Assembly: GCA_016292045.1 (NCBI GenBank)
Contig: JAEEZX010000020.1
Span: 1-38,892, forward strand
Length of the DNA: 38,892 nt
Source: Bacteroidaceae bacterium
Lineage (GTDB): Bacteria > Bacteroidota > Bacteroidia > Bacteroidales > Bacteroidaceae
Direction: 5' to 3'
The position numbers were made by a program, and so were the translations under genes. Below, piece after piece: positions 17,410 through 27,100 of the stretch; the stretch's first letter is position 1; every line of letters starts with the position of its first letter. The notes beneath the pieces are model-generated. The model was not told the origin of the DNA and did not search any database. It saw nothing but the letters and a program-made list of their open reading frames with translations.

Positions 17410-18714
17410 CTATTGTTCTTGAATGCCCTTTAATGTTGCTGAAGTGCTTTCCGTGATACGCACCATTACTTTGTCTCCGATGTGTAGAGAACCTCTGTCT
17501 ACAACTACGACCTTGTTTTGCTCCGTACGTCCAAACAGTTGCTCGCGACTGCGTTTGCTGGTTCCTTCAATAAGCACCTCGAATGTCTTGCCGATACAAC
17601 GTGCGTTTGCTGCTGCAGAAAGTTCATTTTGTAGTGCAATCAGTTCGTTGAGGCGTCGGGTCTTGACATCTTCTGGAATGTCGTCCGGGAAATGTTTTGA
17701 TGCGTATGTTCCGGGACGTTCGCTGTATTTAAACATGAACGCAGAGTCGTAGGCACATGTTCTCATCAGGGAAAGCGACTGCTGATGATCCTCTTCTGTC
17801 TCTCCGGAGTAGCCGCAGAAAATGTCTGTAGACAGGCCACAGTCGGGGACGATACGTCTTATGGCTTCGACGCGTTCGAGATACCATTCCCTGGTGTATT
17901 TGCGATTCATGCGCTTCAGCACTTCATTCGAGCCGCTCTGTACGGGCAGATGTATATGCTTGCATACGTTCGGCTCTTCTGCGATGACATGCAGAGTGGC
18001 ATCACTCATGTCTTTGGGATGGCTAGTGGTGAAACGTACTCTCATTGAAGGTACTGTGTGTGCCACCTCTCTCAGTAGCGCAGGAAAGTCTACATCGCCG
18101 CAACGGTAGGAATTCACATTCTGTCCCAAAAGTGTCACTTCCTTATAGCCTCTTTGTTCCAGATCACGGCATTCGCGAAGGATGCTTTCCACGTCTCTGC
18201 TTCGTTCACGACCTCTTGTGTACGGCACGATGCAGTAATGGCAGAAGTTATTACATCCTCTCATGATACTGACAAATCCTCCTATGCGTGCTCCGTGAAG
18301 TCGCTGAGGGACGATGTCCTTGTATGTTTCCGAGAGTGAGAGTTCTACATTAATGGCCTTGTAACCGAGTTCTGCCTGTGCGAATAAATCGGGCAGGGAA
18401 AGATAGCTGTCCGGGCCGCATACAAGGTCTGCGCCGTGATGTTCCAGCAGTTCGTCTTTTACCCGTTCGGCCATACATCCGAGAACTCCGACAATGAGTT
18501 TTTTCTTACGTTTTACGCTCTGGAGGAATTCCAGACGGGCATGGATTTTCTGCTCTGCGTTGTCACGCACAGAACAAGTGTTCAGGAGGATAGCGTCCGC
18601 TTCCTCCTGAATATCTGTTGTCTCATACCCGGCTTGTCCCATGATGCTTGCCACCACTTCGCTGTCGGCGACATTCATCTGGCATCCGTAGGTCTCAATG
18701 AAGAGTTTCTTCAA
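17410..18714 (-). CDS. miaB: tRNA-2-methylthio-N6-dimethylallyladenosine synthase
   Basis: MiaB is a radical-SAM methylthiotransferase that adds a methylthio group to i6A37 of tRNAs. The 434-residue protein has the N-terminal UPF0004 domain with its three cluster Cys (YGCQMN, NTCSVR and GCMAER). The radical-SAM site CNNFCHYC follows, with a TRAM RNA-binding domain from about residue 375 (TFEVLIEG to VMVRITES). It needs SAM, which connects it functionally to metK further down the same run of genes. It follows the SDR gene after about 40 nt. Confidence 0.97.
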   Translation of the reverse strand: MKKLFIETYGCQMNVADSEVVASIMGQAGYETTDIQEEADAILLNTCSVRDNAEQKIHARLEFLQSVKRKKKLIVGVLGCMAERVKDELLEHHGADLVCGPDSYLSLPDLFAQAELGYKAINVELSLSETYKDIVPQRLHGARIGGFVSIMRGCNNFCHYCIVPYTRGRERSRDVESILRECRDLEQRGYKEVTLLGQNVNSYRCGDVDFPALLREVAHTVPSMRVRFTTSHPKDMSDATLHVIAEEPNVCKHIHLPVQSGSNEVLKRMNRKYTREWYLERVEAIRRIVPDCGLSTDIFCGYSGETEEDHQQSLSLMRTCAYDSAFMFKYSERPGTYASKHFPDDIPEDVKTRRLNELIALQNELSAAANARCIGKTFEVLIEGTSKRSREQLFGRTEQNKVVVVDRGSLHIGDKVMVRITESTSATLKGIQEQ

Positions 18715-18754
18715 TACTTATGTGACGTGTTATGAATGTATGACTGATTATTTT

Positions 18755-19555
18755 TTAGCTGGGCTGCTTGCCGATATATGCGAGGATACCGCCGTCAACA
18801 TAGAGCACATGACCGTTCACGGCATCTGAAGCGTGAGATGCCAGGAATACTGCGGGACCGCCCAGTTCGCTGGGATCAAGCCAACGACCGGCAGGTGTCT
18901 TGGCGCAGATGAAACTGTCGAAAGGATGGCGGCTGCCGTCCGGCTGACGCTCACGCAGAGGAGCTGTCTGAGGAGTTGCGATATAACCGGGGCCGATGCC
19001 GTTGCACTGGATGTTGTATTCACCGTATTCTGAGCAGATGTTGCGGGTCAGCATCTTCAGGCCGCCCTTGGCTGCAGCGTATGCACTTACCGTTTCACGT
19101 CCCAGTTCAGACATCATAGAGCAGATGTTGATGATTTTACCCTCGCGGCGCTCCATCATCTCGGGAATCACGGCGGCGCTCACAATGTAAGGAGCAACAA
19201 GGTCGATGTCGATGACCTGCTGGAACTCCTCGCGCTTCATCTCGTGCATGGGAATGCGCTTGATAATACCGGCGTTGTTCACCAGGATGTCAATCTGACC
19301 CACTTCCTCGTGAATCTTCTCAACAAGAGCTTTCACTCCTTTCTCGTCGGTAACATCGCAAACGTAACCCTTTACGTTGGTGATACCGGCTTCCTTATAG
19401 TTGTCCAAACCGCGTTGCAATGCGGCTTCGTTGATGTCGTTGAAAACGATGTTCTTAACACCTGCTGCCACAAATGCCTTGGCGATGTTAAAACCAATAC
19501 CGTAAGAAGCACCGGTAATCCAAGCGTTCTTACCTTCAAGAGAAAACATGTTCAT
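18755..19555 (-). CDS. Short-chain dehydrogenase, gluconate 5-dehydrogenase / KduD type
   Basis: This 266-residue classical SDR has the nucleotide-binding GASYGIG motif near residue 16, NNAGI, the catalytic Ser in ICSMMSELG and the YAAAKGG tetrad. The C-terminal half (ICSEYGEYNIQCNGIGPGYIATP, then PAGRWLDPSELGGPAVFLAS) is typical of gluconate 5-dehydrogenase or 2-dehydro-3-deoxy-D-gluconate dehydrogenase of Bacteroidetes. Such genes usually sit beside kduI in uronate degradation; here the neighbour is instead tRNA-Gln upstream and miaB downstream. Precise substrate unknown. A start two codons later (MFSLEGKNA) is equally possible. Confidence 0.88.
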   Translation of the reverse strand: MNMFSLEGKNAWITGASYGIGFNIAKAFVAAGVKNIVFNDINEAALQRGLDNYKEAGITNVKGYVCDVTDEKGVKALVEKIHEEVGQIDILVNNAGIIKRIPMHEMKREEFQQVIDIDLVAPYIVSAAVIPEMMERREGKIINICSMMSELGRETVSAYAAAKGGLKMLTRNICSEYGEYNIQCNGIGPGYIATPQTAPLRERQPDGSRHPFDSFICAKTPAGRWLDPSELGGPAVFLASHASDAVNGHVLYVDGGILAYIGKQPS

Positions 19556-19604
19556 TATTAAAGAAGTTTAAGGTTACAGACTTTCCTGTTGTTATAAAGA
19601 GAGT

Positions 19605-19674
19605 TGGGCTATCCGGTTTCGAACCAGAACTAAGACGACCAAAATGTCTTGTGCTACCATTACACCATAGCCCA
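19605..19674 (-). tRNA. tRNA-Gln (TTG)
   Basis: The minus-strand sequence folds as a full cloverleaf. The acceptor TGGGCTA/TAGCCCA has the U1-A72 pair usual for bacterial tRNA-Gln. The D-arm is GTGT/GCAC, and the anticodon loop TTTTGGT has anticodon TTG. The T-arm is TCTGG TTCGAAA CCGGA. CCA is not encoded. The last pair of the anticodon stem is an A-C mismatch (31-39). A promoter lies about 40 nt upstream, and the SDR gene starts 49 nt downstream with no promoter of its own that I can see. Confidence 0.94.
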
Positions 19675-19718
19675 ATCCAAATGCAAATCATTACCGTAGC
19701 GGCATACATTTGCGAGTG

Positions 19719-19749
19719 CAAAGATACAACATTTCTTGCCTGTTTGCAA
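19719..19749 (-). promoter_or_regulatory. Promoter of tRNA-Gln and probably the SDR-miaB operon
   Basis: On the minus strand TTGC (19749-19746) and TATCTTTG (19726-19719) are separated by 19 nt, a good Bacteroidetes promoter. The -33 element sits in the arm of a perfect 8-bp inverted repeat (TTTCTTGC/GCAAGAAA, 19732-19739 with 19746-19753). That repeat may also serve as the tyrS 3' hairpin. Confidence 0.8.
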
Positions 19750-19785
19750 GAAAACGTCTGTTTTTATTGCCTAATAGTAGTTTTT

Positions 19786-21093
19786 TTACTTAACGATGAG
19801 TAAAAAGTACTTCTTTTTACCTTGCTGTGCAAGCAGATATTTATTATCCAGCAAATCACCGGTTGTAATCATCTGATCGAAGGCCTGGAGCTTTTCTTTG
19901 TTAAGTGAAACACCGCCGCCCTGACACATCTTACGCATCTCACCTTTTGAGGAGAAGCACTGCGTCTCGCCGGCCAGGAGATCAACGGCCTTAATGCCTT
20001 CACCCTCCAACAGACTGCGGTTCACTTCAAACTTATCCACACCGTCAAATATGTCCAAAAGGGTCTTCTCGTCGAGCTTGATGAGGCTTTCCTTTGTGGC
20101 CTTGCCGAAAAGTATATTGGAGGCCTCCTGTGCCATCTCGAGATCTTCTTTGCCGTGCACCATGAGAGTTACCTCCTCAGCAAGTCTCTTCTGCAGTACG
20201 CGGCGTCCGGGATCCTGTTGGTGTTCTTCGATGAGAGCATCAATAGTAGGCTTGTCGAGAGATGTGAAAATCTTGATATACCGTGCGGCATCCTCGTCTG
20301 TCACATTCAGCCAGAACTGGTAGAATGCGTAGGGAGTTGTACGCTCGCGGTCGAGCCATATATTTCCCTGCTCGGTCTTGCCGAACTTCTTGCCATCGCT
20401 CTTTGTTATAAGCGGACAAGTCAGAGCGAAGGTTTCCACGTCATTGCCCAGAGTGCGGCGGATGAGTTCCGTGCCGGTGGTCATATTACCCCATTGGTCG
20501 TTGCCTCCCAGTTGGAGTTTCACACCATAGTGCTGATAGAGGTAGAGGAAGTCGTAGCCCTGAAGGAGCTGGTAGGTGAATTCCGTGAAACTGAGGCCGT
20601 CTCGGGCAGTACCGTTCAGGCGCTGCTGCACACTTTCCTTGGCCATCATATAGTTCACTGTTATATGTTTACCTACTTGGCGTGCGAAGTCGAGGAATGT
20701 GAAATCCTTCATCCAGTCATAGTTGTTCACCATGACGGCAGCATTGGCTTCTTTGCTGTCAAAGTCAAGAAACTTTGCCACCTGAGCCTTGATGCACTCC
20801 TGATTGTGGCGCAGCGTTTCATCGTTCAGCAGGTTTCGTTCCTGGCTCTTTCCGGAAGGATCGCCAATCATACCTGTTGCACCTCCCACGAGAATGATGG
20901 GTTTGTGGCCACAGCGTTGGAGGTGGCGCAGCATCATGATTCCGCACAAGTGTCCGATGTGCAGAGAGTCGGCCGTAGGGTCAGTGCCCAGATAGGCTGT
21001 TACCATTTCTTTCTGGAGCAGTTCTTCCGTGCCGGGCATCATTTGTGCCAGCATTCCACGCCACTTCAGTTCTTCTACAAAGTTTTTTATCAT
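19786..21093 (-). CDS. tyrS: Tyrosyl-tRNA synthetase
   Basis: The 435-residue class I synthetase charges tRNA-Tyr. The HIGH signature is intact at residues 45-48 ([10 protein letters not shown]), the KMSKS loop is KFGKT, and the C-terminal S4-like RNA-binding domain is recognisable ([10 protein letters not shown]). The tyrosine-pocket block [23 protein letters not shown] places it in the TyrS 1 form. It follows korB by 19 nt and is probably cotranscribed with korAB. Confidence 0.97.
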   Translation of the reverse strand: MIKNFVEELKWRGMLAQMMPGTEELLQKEMVTAYLGTDPTADSLHIGHLCGIMMLRHLQRCGHKPIILVGGATGMIGDPSGKSQERNLLNDETLRHNQECIKAQVAKFLDFDSKEANAAVMVNNYDWMKDFTFLDFARQVGKHITVNYMMAKESVQQRLNGTARDGLSFTEFTYQLLQGYDFLYLYQHYGVKLQLGGNDQWGNMTTGTELIRRTLGNDVETFALTCPLITKSDGKKFGKTEQGNIWLDRERTTPYAFYQFWLNVTDEDAARYIKIFTSLDKPTIDALIEEHQQDPGRRVLQKRLAEEVTLMVHGKEDLEMAQEASNILFGKATKESLIKLDEKTLLDIFDGVDKFEVNRSLLEGEGIKAVDLLAGETQCFSSKGEMRKMCQGGGVSLNKEKLQAFDQMITTGDLLDNKYLLAQQGKKKYFLLIVK

Positions 21094-21112
21094 CTAATGA
21101 CTATCGTGTTGT

Positions 21113-22120
21113 TTATTTTACTTCCCAGATGTCGTTTGTCTCAAGCAATTCGGCAAAAGTGTGGTAAGGCTTCTTGGCTTTCACCTCTTCTATCTGAGCC
21201 TCCACGGCATCATTGTATGTGGGAGCCTCTACGTCGCGTATCACGCCAAGCGCAATGGGGAATCCGTCTCCGTCGCCCATAAGTGCAAGCTTGAGTTGCA
21301 GGGTGTTGTCCTCGCAATGTGCATCGTGCACGAGGATATCGTCGCGTGTGATACCGTTCTCGCCAATCTTCACAATCTTCAGGCCGAAACCTTCCTGCAT
21401 GATGCCGAATTCCTGGTTTTCACCGAAGATTAGGGGCTCTCCGTGCTTAACGTAGATGGCATTCTTAGCACGTCCTTCCTTCGTGTACACGCTCTCGTGT
21501 GTGCCGTTGTTGAAGATGACACAGTTCTGCAGTATCTCGCAGACGGAAGCGCCCTTGTGAGCCTGTGCAGCCTTCAGAATGTCCACAGTGCCGGTTGCAT
21601 CGGTTGCAACGGCGCGTGCGAAGAAATGTCCACGTGCTCCGAAACAGAGTTCGGCAGGACGGAACGGGTCTTCCACAGTGCCGTAAGGTGATGACTTAGA
21701 TACGAAACCTCTCGGTGAGGTCGGTGAATATTGTCCCTTGGTCAGACCGTAGATGCGGTTGTTCAAGAGTATCATATTGATGTCGATGTTGCGGCGGTTG
21801 GCATGAATGAAGTGGTTGCCACCGATTGCCAGACCGTCACCGTCGCCGCTCACCTGCCATACGGTGAGTTTGGGGTTTGCCACCTTGCATCCTGTTGCGA
21901 TAGCAGCAGCACGTCCGTGGATGGTGTTCATACCGTATGTTGCCATGTAGTGGGGCAGACGGCTGGAACATCCGATACCGGATATTACAGCGGTGTCGTG
22001 AGGTGCGATACCGATTTCTGCCATTGCCTTGTGGAGGCTACTCAGGAAGAAGTGATCGCCACATCCGGGGCACCAGCGCGGCTGGCCTTTCTTGTAATCT
22101 GCAGATGTATATTGTGACAT
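21113..22120 (-). CDS. korB: 2-oxoacid:ferredoxin oxidoreductase, beta subunit
   Basis: This subunit binds thiamine pyrophosphate and a 4Fe-4S cluster. The 335-residue protein carries RWCPGCGDHFFLSSL and SGIGCSSRLPHYM with the cluster Cys, then the TPP block VSGDGDGLAIGGNHFIHANRRN followed by NNRIYGLTKGQYSPTSPRG. The ferredoxin-dependent enzyme oxidatively decarboxylates 2-oxoglutarate (or runs in reverse in the reductive branch) with ferredoxin as electron carrier. The 2-oxoglutarate assignment rests on family similarity. It lies 6 nt after korA, and together they form the complete two-gene enzyme. Confidence 0.94.
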   Translation of the reverse strand: MSQYTSADYKKGQPRWCPGCGDHFFLSSLHKAMAEIGIAPHDTAVISGIGCSSRLPHYMATYGMNTIHGRAAAIATGCKVANPKLTVWQVSGDGDGLAIGGNHFIHANRRNIDINMILLNNRIYGLTKGQYSPTSPRGFVSKSSPYGTVEDPFRPAELCFGARGHFFARAVATDATGTVDILKAAQAHKGASVCEILQNCVIFNNGTHESVYTKEGRAKNAIYVKHGEPLIFGENQEFGIMQEGFGLKIVKIGENGITRDDILVHDAHCEDNTLQLKLALMGDGDGFPIALGVIRDVEAPTYNDAVEAQIEEVKAKKPYHTFAELLETNDIWEVK

Positions 22121-22126
22121 AGTTGC

Positions 22127-24004
22127 TTACTTGTTATAGATTTCAGTGAATGCGTTGACTAACTCCTCTACCACGAAAGGCTGACCCTTTACCTGGTTGA
22201 ACTGCATGGGCACGAAATTGTCCACCTTCATACGCAGCCATGCTGCGAGCTGACCCATATTCTGTTCTGCCACCACCACTTTGGGATATTTCTTCATCAC
22301 CTCGGCTGTGTTTGCAGGCAGGGGGTTGATATAGCGGAAGTGTGCCAGAGCTACTTTCTTGCCGCTGCGCATCATCTCTTCTGTGGCTGCGCGCAGGTGA
22401 CCGTATGTGCCTCCGAAGCCCACGATGAGCAGTTCGGCATCATCCTTGCAGCCTTCCACTTCAAGGTCGGGCACGGGGATGTTGGCAATCTTCCGGGCAC
22501 GCTTGCGTGTCATCAGGTCGTGGTTCTCAGGTGCTGTAGAGATGGCTCCGGTCTTGTCATCTTTTTCCAATCCACCGAGGATATGGGTGAATCCTTCGCG
22601 TCCGGGAACAGCCCAGTAGCGCGTGCCGTTCTCTGCTCTCATGTAAGGTGTCCACGTGCCCTTCATCTCTTCGGGAACGTATGGAGGATTGATAGCGGGA
22701 TAGTCGGCCAGATTGGGCAGACGGAATGCTCCGCTGCCGTTTGCCACGTATGCATCGGTGAGAAGCACCACAGGAGTCATGTGCTCAAGGGCTATCTTCG
22801 AAGCCTCGTATGCAGCGTTGAAGCAGTCGGTGGGACTCTTTGCTGCCATCACGGGCATGGGACTTTCACCGTTACGTCCGAAGAGAGCCTGCAGGAGGTC
22901 TGTCTGTTCAGACTTTGTGGGAAGACCGGTGGCAGGACCGCCGCGCTGTACATCGAGCACCACAAGGGGGAGCTCCATGATGACGGCCAGGTTCATCGCC
23001 TCGCTCTTGAGGCAGATACCGGGACCGGAGGTGGATGTCACTGCGAGTGCGCCGGCGAAACTTGCACCCAGAGACGATGCACAACCGGCAATCTCGTCCT
23101 CACACTGCACGGTAGTCACACCGAGTGACTTGTGCTTTGAGAGTTCATGCAGCACGTCGGTGGCAGGAGTGATGGGATACGAACCCAGATAGAGTTTCAG
23201 CCCGGCCTTCTCTGCAGCTGCGATGAAACCGTATGCTGTGGCCTTGTTGCCGGTGATGTCCATATAGCGTCCGGGCACCTTGTTCTTCGTCTCGATGTGA
23301 CGCACGTTGGCCACAGAGGAGTGTGTGTTGTGTCCGAAGTCGTAACCGGCCTGCACCACCTTGATGTTTGCCTCTGCGATAGCGGGCTTCTTGGCGAATT
23401 TCTCACGCAGGAAGTTGGCCACGATGTCGAGGTCGCGGTCGAAGAGCCAGCATACCAGACCCAGAGCGAACATGTTGCGGCACTTCATGATGCCCTTGAT
23501 GTCCACCTTGCCGTCTACGATGAAAGCGGGCTCGCTGGAGAGACAGTCCTTTACCATCTGTGTGATGGAGCATGCTATCACGCGGTCGGGATCTACGCCC
23601 ATTTCACCGAGATAGTCTTCTGTCTTGAACTGTGCTTTCTCCAAATCCTTTGGTCCGAAGGCATCTGTGTCGATGATGATGGCCGCGTTCTTCTTGGCGT
23701 ATTTCAGCTGCGTCTTGAGAGCTGCGGCATTCATTGCCACCAATACATCGCACAGGTCACCGGGTGTGAACACCTCGTTGCTGCCGATATGTACCTGGAA
23801 TCCGCTCACGCCCGTCAGCGAACCTTGCGGGGCGCGGATGTCAGCGGGGAAGTCGGGGAATGTCGAAATACTGTTACCTACAGTGGCTGACACCGTAGAG
23901 AGGATGTTGCCGGCCAACTGCATTCCGTCTCCGGAGTCTCCGGAGAAGCGAACGACCACTTCGGTCTCTTCTGCTTGTTTCTGTGGTGCAAAACTTTCTG
24001 CCAT
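22127..24004 (-). CDS. korA: 2-oxoacid:acceptor oxidoreductase, fused gamma-alpha subunit
   Basis: The 625-residue protein fuses the gamma domain (about residues 15-200, starting VVRFSGDSGDGMQLAGNIL) with the alpha pyrimidine-binding domain (from about 245, YLGSYPITPATDVLHELSKH, then QCEDEIAGCASSLGASFAG). The domain-III block (LLIVGFGGTYGHLR) follows at the C-terminus. This fusion is the usual KorA form in Bacteroidetes. It pairs with korB to make the ferredoxin-linked 2-oxoacid oxidoreductase. No separate delta (ferredoxin) subunit is encoded nearby. Upstream is tRNA-Arg, 47 nt away, and no TAnnTTTG box was found in the gap, so the transcript may start at or before the tRNA. Confidence 0.95.
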   Translation of the reverse strand: MAESFAPQKQAEETEVVVRFSGDSGDGMQLAGNILSTVSATVGNSISTFPDFPADIRAPQGSLTGVSGFQVHIGSNEVFTPGDLCDVLVAMNAAALKTQLKYAKKNAAIIIDTDAFGPKDLEKAQFKTEDYLGEMGVDPDRVIACSITQMVKDCLSSEPAFIVDGKVDIKGIMKCRNMFALGLVCWLFDRDLDIVANFLREKFAKKPAIAEANIKVVQAGYDFGHNTHSSVANVRHIETKNKVPGRYMDITGNKATAYGFIAAAEKAGLKLYLGSYPITPATDVLHELSKHKSLGVTTVQCEDEIAGCASSLGASFAGALAVTSTSGPGICLKSEAMNLAVIMELPLVVLDVQRGGPATGLPTKSEQTDLLQALFGRNGESPMPVMAAKSPTDCFNAAYEASKIALEHMTPVVLLTDAYVANGSGAFRLPNLADYPAINPPYVPEEMKGTWTPYMRAENGTRYWAVPGREGFTHILGGLEKDDKTGAISTAPENHDLMTRKRARKIANIPVPDLEVEGCKDDAELLIVGFGGTYGHLRAATEEMMRSGKKVALAHFRYINPLPANTAEVMKKYPKVVVAEQNMGQLAAWLRMKVDNFVPMQFNQVKGQPFVVEELVNAFTEIYNK

Positions 24005-24051
24005 ATCTGAATACCTAAATTTATTCGTGTGTGTGCGCTTGCGCGCCTGTG

Positions 24052-24123
24052 TACTCCCGCCGGGAATCGAACCCGGATCAAAGGTTTAGGAAACCTCCGT
24101 TCTATCCATTTAACTACAGGAGC
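24052..24123 (-). tRNA. tRNA-Arg (CCT)
   Basis: The minus strand folds as a cloverleaf. The acceptor is GCTCCTG/CGGGAGT, with G-U at the first and sixth pairs. The anticodon arm is GAGGT TTCCTAA ACCTT with anticodon CCT, and the T-arm is CCGGG TTCGATT CCCGG. CCA is not encoded. It reads the AGG codon. It lies between the secDF 3' hairpin and korA. Confidence 0.94.
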
Positions 24124-24133
24124 AGCCTGCCCT

Positions 24134-24161
24134 CTCCCGGCGGCAGTGCTGCCGCCGGGAG
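24134..24161 (-). terminator. GC-rich perfect hairpin after secDF
   Basis: CTCCCGGCGGCA (24134-24145) pairs with TGCCGCCGGGAG (24150-24161) over 12 bp around a 4-nt loop. It begins 16 nt past the secDF stop on the minus strand. No T-tract follows, so it is not a textbook intrinsic terminator. It could stop transcription weakly, protect the secDF mRNA 3' end, or separate secDF mRNA from tRNA-Arg by processing. Confidence 0.55.
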
Positions 24162-24176
24162 GTGTGGACAAAGTCT

Positions 24177-27100
24177 TTATTCCTTAATGGTCTTACCCAT
24201 CGTCACATAGGCGGTGGGAACGGCCACGAAGATTGAGCTCAATGTGCCGAAGATGACACCGAGTATCATGGCGAAGGAGAAGCTGATGATGCTGCCTGCA
24301 CCGCCACCGAAGATACCGATGAAGAATATTACGGCCAGCACGATGAAGGTAGATACCGAGGTGTTGATGGTACGGTTCAAAGTGCTGTTAACAGAGTCGT
24401 TGAAGAGCTGCTGACGGTCGCGGTTGGGGAACAGTGTGATGTTCTCGCGGATACGGTCGAATACCACCACCTTATCGTTGATGGAGTAACCGATAGCCGT
24501 CAGGATGGCTCCGATGAATGTCTGGTCGATTTCCAGTGAGAAAGGCATGATGCCCCACAGGAGAGCGTATGCACCCAGAATGAAGATGATGTCGAAGCCG
24601 AGAGCCACGATAGCACCGACGGAGAATGCCACGTTGCGGAAGCGTGCCAGGATGTAGATGAAGATAGCGATGAACGCCAGGATGATGCTTATGATGGCAC
24701 CACGTGTGATATCTTCTGCCACAGCGGGACCCACCTTCTGAGAGGAGATGATACTGCCGCCTGCACGCTCATCGCGGTTGATGAAGTTCTCCAGCGTCAG
24801 GTCGTCGGAGAGCACACCGCCCTTCTTCAGAGCCTCGAACAGACGCTGCTCGATTTCGCTGTCCACTTCGATACCGTCCTCGTCGATGCGGTAGTTGGTG
24901 GAGACGCGTATGGTCTTACCCTCTGCACCCAGTGCGATGGCGCTGGTGTTGCTCTCGGGGAATGCCTCGGCCAGAACACCGCGCACCTGCTCGGGCTCAA
25001 CCTGGTTCTCGAAGAGGACAACAAAGTTGCGACCACCGGTGAAATCGATGCTCTTGGAGAATCCGCGAGTCACGATGCCGGCAATGGCAACGATGCAGAT
25101 AGCAACGAATACCGTGAAGCTCTTCTTGTAAGCGCTCATGAACTTGTATTGAGGGTTCTTGAAGCTTACAGCCTTGCCGATAGGACTGGTGAATGTGAGA
25201 CTCTGCCACTTCTCGCGTGCCATCATTGTGGTGTAAACCAGACGTGTCAGGAACACAGCGGTGAAGAAGCTCACGATGATACCGATGATAAGTGTCGTAG
25301 CGAAGCCCTGGATAGGACCGGTACCGAACTTATAGAGGATGATACCTGTGATAAGGCTGGTGAGGTTGGAGTCGAAGATGGCAGAGAATGCGTTGTCGTA
25401 ACCTGCTTTCAGGGCCTCGCGTACTTTCTTGCCGGCTCTCATCTCCTCCTTGGTGCGCTCGTAGATGAGCACGTTGGCGTCCACAGCCATACCCAGTGTC
25501 AATACCATACCGGCAATACCGCTCATCGTCAGGGCAGCCTGGAAACTTGTCAGGATGCCGACGGTGAAGAAGAGGTTGAGCAGCAGGGCGCAGTTGGCAA
25601 CCATACCGGGGATGATGCCGTACATTGCCATCATGTAGAACATCAGCACTACGAAGGCGATGACGCAGCTCCAGATACCCAGACGGATGGACTCGGCACC
25701 GAGTGTAGGACCTACGATTTCCTCGCTCACAATCTTTGCGGGAGCGGGCATCTTACCGCTCTTCAGCACGTTGGCAAGGTCGCGGGTGTCCTCTGTTGTG
25801 AAATTACCTGTAATCTGGCTGTTACCACCGGTGATTTCGCTCTGCACGGTGGGAGCGCTGTATACGTTGTTGTCCAGCACGATGGCTACGCTCTTGTGCA
25901 GGTTGGCCTTTGTCAGGGCAGCCCAGCGGCGTGCACCGTCCACATTCATCTTCATGGATACGCAGGGACGGCCGTTGTTGTCGAACTCATCCTTTGCATC
26001 GGTCACAACATCGCCCTCCAAAGGAGCACGTCCGTTGCGTTCTGTGATGCGGATGGCATAGAGTTCGTAGATGTCGGCAGCGGCACCGTCGCCCATACCC
26101 TTTACGCCCCATTTGAGGCTGAGGTCGGAGGGAAGCACTTCCTTTGCTTCAGGTGTATCGAAGAGAGCGGTGATAGCATCCATATCGCGCTTTGAAGCGT
26201 AACCTACCACGCTGCCCATATCCTGCTGCATCAGCTGCAGACGGGAGAGCAGGGGATGCTGCTTGCGGACAGCTTCGAGTTCGCTTTCGCTCATCGTGCT
26301 CTTGGTGTCCTGAGAAGCACTCTTGCCTATAGCGGCAGCGAGGTCGGCCTTCACTGTGTCGGCAGCAGCCTCTTCTTCCTGAGCTACAGCAGCTGTGTCG
26401 GCCTTCTCGTCAAGTGCGCCTGCAGAAGCGGCAGCGCCCAGCTTCTGGTCGAGTTGCACGAGGAAGGGGACAATCTCGCTGGTGGAGTAGGTCTCCCAGA
26501 ATTCGAGGTTGGCAGAACCCTGCAACAGCTTGCGGACACGTTCCGGCTCCTTGATGCCGGGCATTTCCACCATGATGCGGCCTTCCTGACCCTCGAGAGC
26601 CTGGATGTTGGGCTGCACCACGCCAAAGCGGTCGATACGGGTACGCAGCACGTTGTAAGAGTTGTCGATGGCGCTCTTCACTTCGCTGCGCAGCACGCTC
26701 TCCACTTCCTTGTCGGTACTCTTGGTGGTCACCTTGTCGCGCAACTGCTGAGTGGCGAACAGCTTGGCAAGAGAGCGCTCGGGAGCGAGCTCCTTGTAGT
26801 CCTTGACGAAAAGTGTGATAAAGTCCTTCTGGCTCTGAGTGGCTTCCTTGGTGGCTTGCTCAACAGCCTTGCGGAACGTTTCATCCGTCTCTTCCTTGTG
26901 GTCGGAGAGGGCCTTCACAACATCGGGCACGCTCACCTCGAGCACAACGTTCATGCCGCCCTTGAGGTCCAGACCCAGTCCGATACCCATCTCGCGGCAG
27001 TCCTTCAGCGTCCAGATGCCCAGATACACCTTGTTGTTCTGGAGCGAATCCATGTAGCGGTCCGCAGCGTCCTGGCCTTCCGTGGCAACCATCTCCTCGT

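Noticed and set aside
24035..24046. GCGC TTGC GCGC hairpin between tRNA-Arg and korA
   Set aside because: Only a 4-bp stem beside a GT-repeat; too weak to call a terminator or regulatory site.
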